Origin: Myxococcus stipitatus
Lineage (GTDB): Bacteria > Myxococcota > Myxococcia > Myxococcales > Myxococcaceae
Direction of reading: 5' to 3'
Assembly (NCBI RefSeq): GCF_037414475.1
Contig: NZ_CP147913.1
Span: 5,330,001 to 5,394,000, forward strand
DNA length: 64,000 bases
Shown: in pieces, positions 62,816-64,000 of the stretch
Layout: each line of letters starts with the position of its first letter
Numbering within the stretch: the first letter of the stretch is position 1
Program-made: the position numbers and the translations under genes
Notes under the pieces: generated by a model
Seen by the model: only the letters and a program-made list of their open reading frames with translations
Told to the model about the DNA's origin: nothing
Database searches by the model: none

Positions 62816-64000
62816 ATGGCCGCCGTGGGTGAGACAGGAAGTGACGACGAGCGGGCCCGTGCGTTGGAGTTGCTGCGCCGGTTCGGTTGGAACGCCACGT
62901 CCTTCCAGGTGTTGATGCCGGGCTTCCGTTATTGGTTCGACCCGGCGGGAGACGCCTTCGTCGCCTACGTGGACACGGGCGGAGCCTGGGTCGCGGCGGG
63001 TGCGCCCATCACCGCGGAGGCGTCCCTGTCTCGAGCGGTGGAGGGCTTCCGGGACGCGGCGCGCCGCGCGGGCAGGCGTGTGTGCTTCTTCGCCACGGAG
63101 CCTCGGTTGACGCAGCGGGCGCCAATGAAGTCGCTCGCCATCGGTGAGCAGCCGGTCTGGGAGCCCTCGCGTTGGGACACGGTGGTGCGTGGCAGCCGGA
63201 GCCTGCGAGAGCAGCTTCGCCGCGCGCGTTCGCACGGCGTGGTGGTGCGCGAGATTCACGCGGAGGTGCTGGAGGATGAGTCGCATCCCACGAGTCAGGC
63301 GCTGGAGCGGCTGAAGAAGCGTTGGCTCGCGTCGCGCCGCATGGCCCCCATGGGGTTCCTGGTGCGGTTGAGTCCTGACACCTTCGCGCGTGAGCGGCGA
63401 GCCTTCGCGGCGGAGGTGAAGGGCGAGCCCGTGGGCTTCCTGCTGGTGTCGCCCGTCTATGCGCGCGATGGCTGGTTCCTCCAGGACCTCTTGCGGGACC
63501 CCGAGGCACCCAATGGCACCGCGGAGGCGCTGGTGGACGCGGCCATGCGTGCGGCCGCGGCGGAGGGCCGGCGTTACGTGACGCTGGGGCTGGCGCCGCT
63601 GGCGGGGCCGGTGCGTCCATGGCTGCGATTGGCTCGCGCGTGCGGCAGGCCGCTGTTCGACTTCGAGGGTCTGCGCGCCTTCAAGGCGAAGTTCCGCCCG
63701 GACAGCTGGGTTCCCCTCTACCTCGCGTATCCCGAGTCCCAGGGCGGGGTGCTGGCCATGTACGACGCGCTTCGCGCCTTCGCGCGCGGCGGTTTGATGC
63801 GCTTCGGTCTGGCCACGTTGTTGAGGCGGCCCCGACTCCTGGTGCATGGGCTGGCGGTGTTGCTCGTGCCCTGGACGGCGCTGCTGGCCCTGCCCGCGAC
63901 GGCGCGCTGGTTTCCTTCCATGCGGGTGCAGTGGGGCTGGGTGTTGTTCGACGTGGCGCTGGCGGTAGGGCTCTTCTCCCTGGTGCGGCGATGGCGGGAG
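62816..64000 (+). CDS. DUF2156/MprF C-terminal-like protein, partial at right edge
   Basis: The frame is open from ATG 62816 to the end of the window (395 codons), so the C-terminus is cut off. It fits the DUF2156 domain of phosphatidylglycerol lysyltransferases and related GNAT-like proteins: RRFGWNATSFQVLMPGFRYW, GAWVAAGAPITAEASLS, RVCFFATEPRLTQ, SLAIGEQPVW, LREQLRRARSHGV, YARDGWFLQDLLRDPEAPNG, LFDFEGLRAFKAKFRPDSWV. From about residue 340 two hydrophobic helices begin. It may modify a lipid with an amino acid or act in envelope stress; substrates are unknown. Confidence 0.85.
   Translation, partial: MAAVGETGSDDERARALELLRRFGWNATSFQVLMPGFRYWFDPAGDAFVAYVDTGGAWVAAGAPITAEASLSRAVEGFRDAARRAGRRVCFFATEPRLTQRAPMKSLAIGEQPVWEPSRWDTVVRGSRSLREQLRRARSHGVVVREIHAEVLEDESHPTSQALERLKKRWLASRRMAPMGFLVRLSPDTFARERRAFAAEVKGEPVGFLLVSPVYARDGWFLQDLLRDPEAPNGTAEALVDAAMRAAAAEGRRYVTLGLAPLAGPVRPWLRLARACGRPLFDFEGLRAFKAKFRPDSWVPLYLAYPESQGGVLAMYDALRAFARGGLMRFGLATLLRRPRLLVHGLAVLLVPWTALLALPATARWFPSMRVQWGWVLFDVALAVGLFSLVRRWRE

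Overview
The window is about 69% G+C by eye and is densely packed. It looks like chromosomal DNA from a myxobacterium of the Myxococcaceae (Myxococcus, Corallococcus, Pyxidicoccus or a relative). The clues are a TolQ/TolR/TolR cluster that matches the gliding-motor genes aglR-aglQ-aglS, many multidomain sensor kinases, many lipoproteins, class III polyhydroxyalkanoate synthase genes and strong G/C bias at third codon positions. I see no rRNA, tRNA, CRISPR array, insertion sequence or prophage. Genus is inference only.

Left part (1-11 kb): a lipoprotein; a decayed dienelactone hydrolase pseudogene; a Gre-family factor with a short coiled coil; a secreted metallo-hydrolase; a methyltransferase; a FolB-cupin fusion; a queuosine-precursor transporter; a PhaE-like/PhaC/hydrolase operon; and Uma2, DoxX and YdfG genes. 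Region 11-20 kb: two overlapping sensor kinase genes, the first of which ends after its histidine-bearing helices, then a 1718-residue membrane protein with an N-terminal zinc ribbon. Region 20-27.6 kb: a lipoprotein MsrB-MsrA, a stand-alone MshEN (c-di-GMP binding type) protein, the aglRQS-like motor operon closed by a clear terminator, a Gph phosphatase, a DUF1089 protein and small membrane proteins.

Region 27.6-42 kb: a MASE1 hybrid kinase; a quinone oxidoreductase divergent from an AraC regulator; a serine beta-lactamase/metallo-lactonase fusion divergent from a TetR gene, with a 22-bp palindrome between them; a Lon N-domain protein; NAD synthetase; an outer-membrane barrel; FKBP; thioredoxin; and a sterol-desaturase-family enzyme divergent from a Crp/Fnr regulator. 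Region 42.7-46.4 kb: three neighbouring lipoproteins that share an undescribed HACxHA domain in three different architectures, then a MarR regulator. Region 46.5-64 kb: EcsC, PanD, LEA-type and S33 peptidase genes, a NatAB-type ABC exporter, DUF2804, a DUF6986 aldolase-like enzyme, aminopeptidase N, an HExxH protein, a second MASE1 kinase, MtgA, and a DUF2156 gene that runs off the right edge.

The strongest candidates for something new are the HACxHA lipoprotein cluster with its shared upstream element, the two-enzyme hydrolase fusion with its TetR operator, and the coupled kinase pair.
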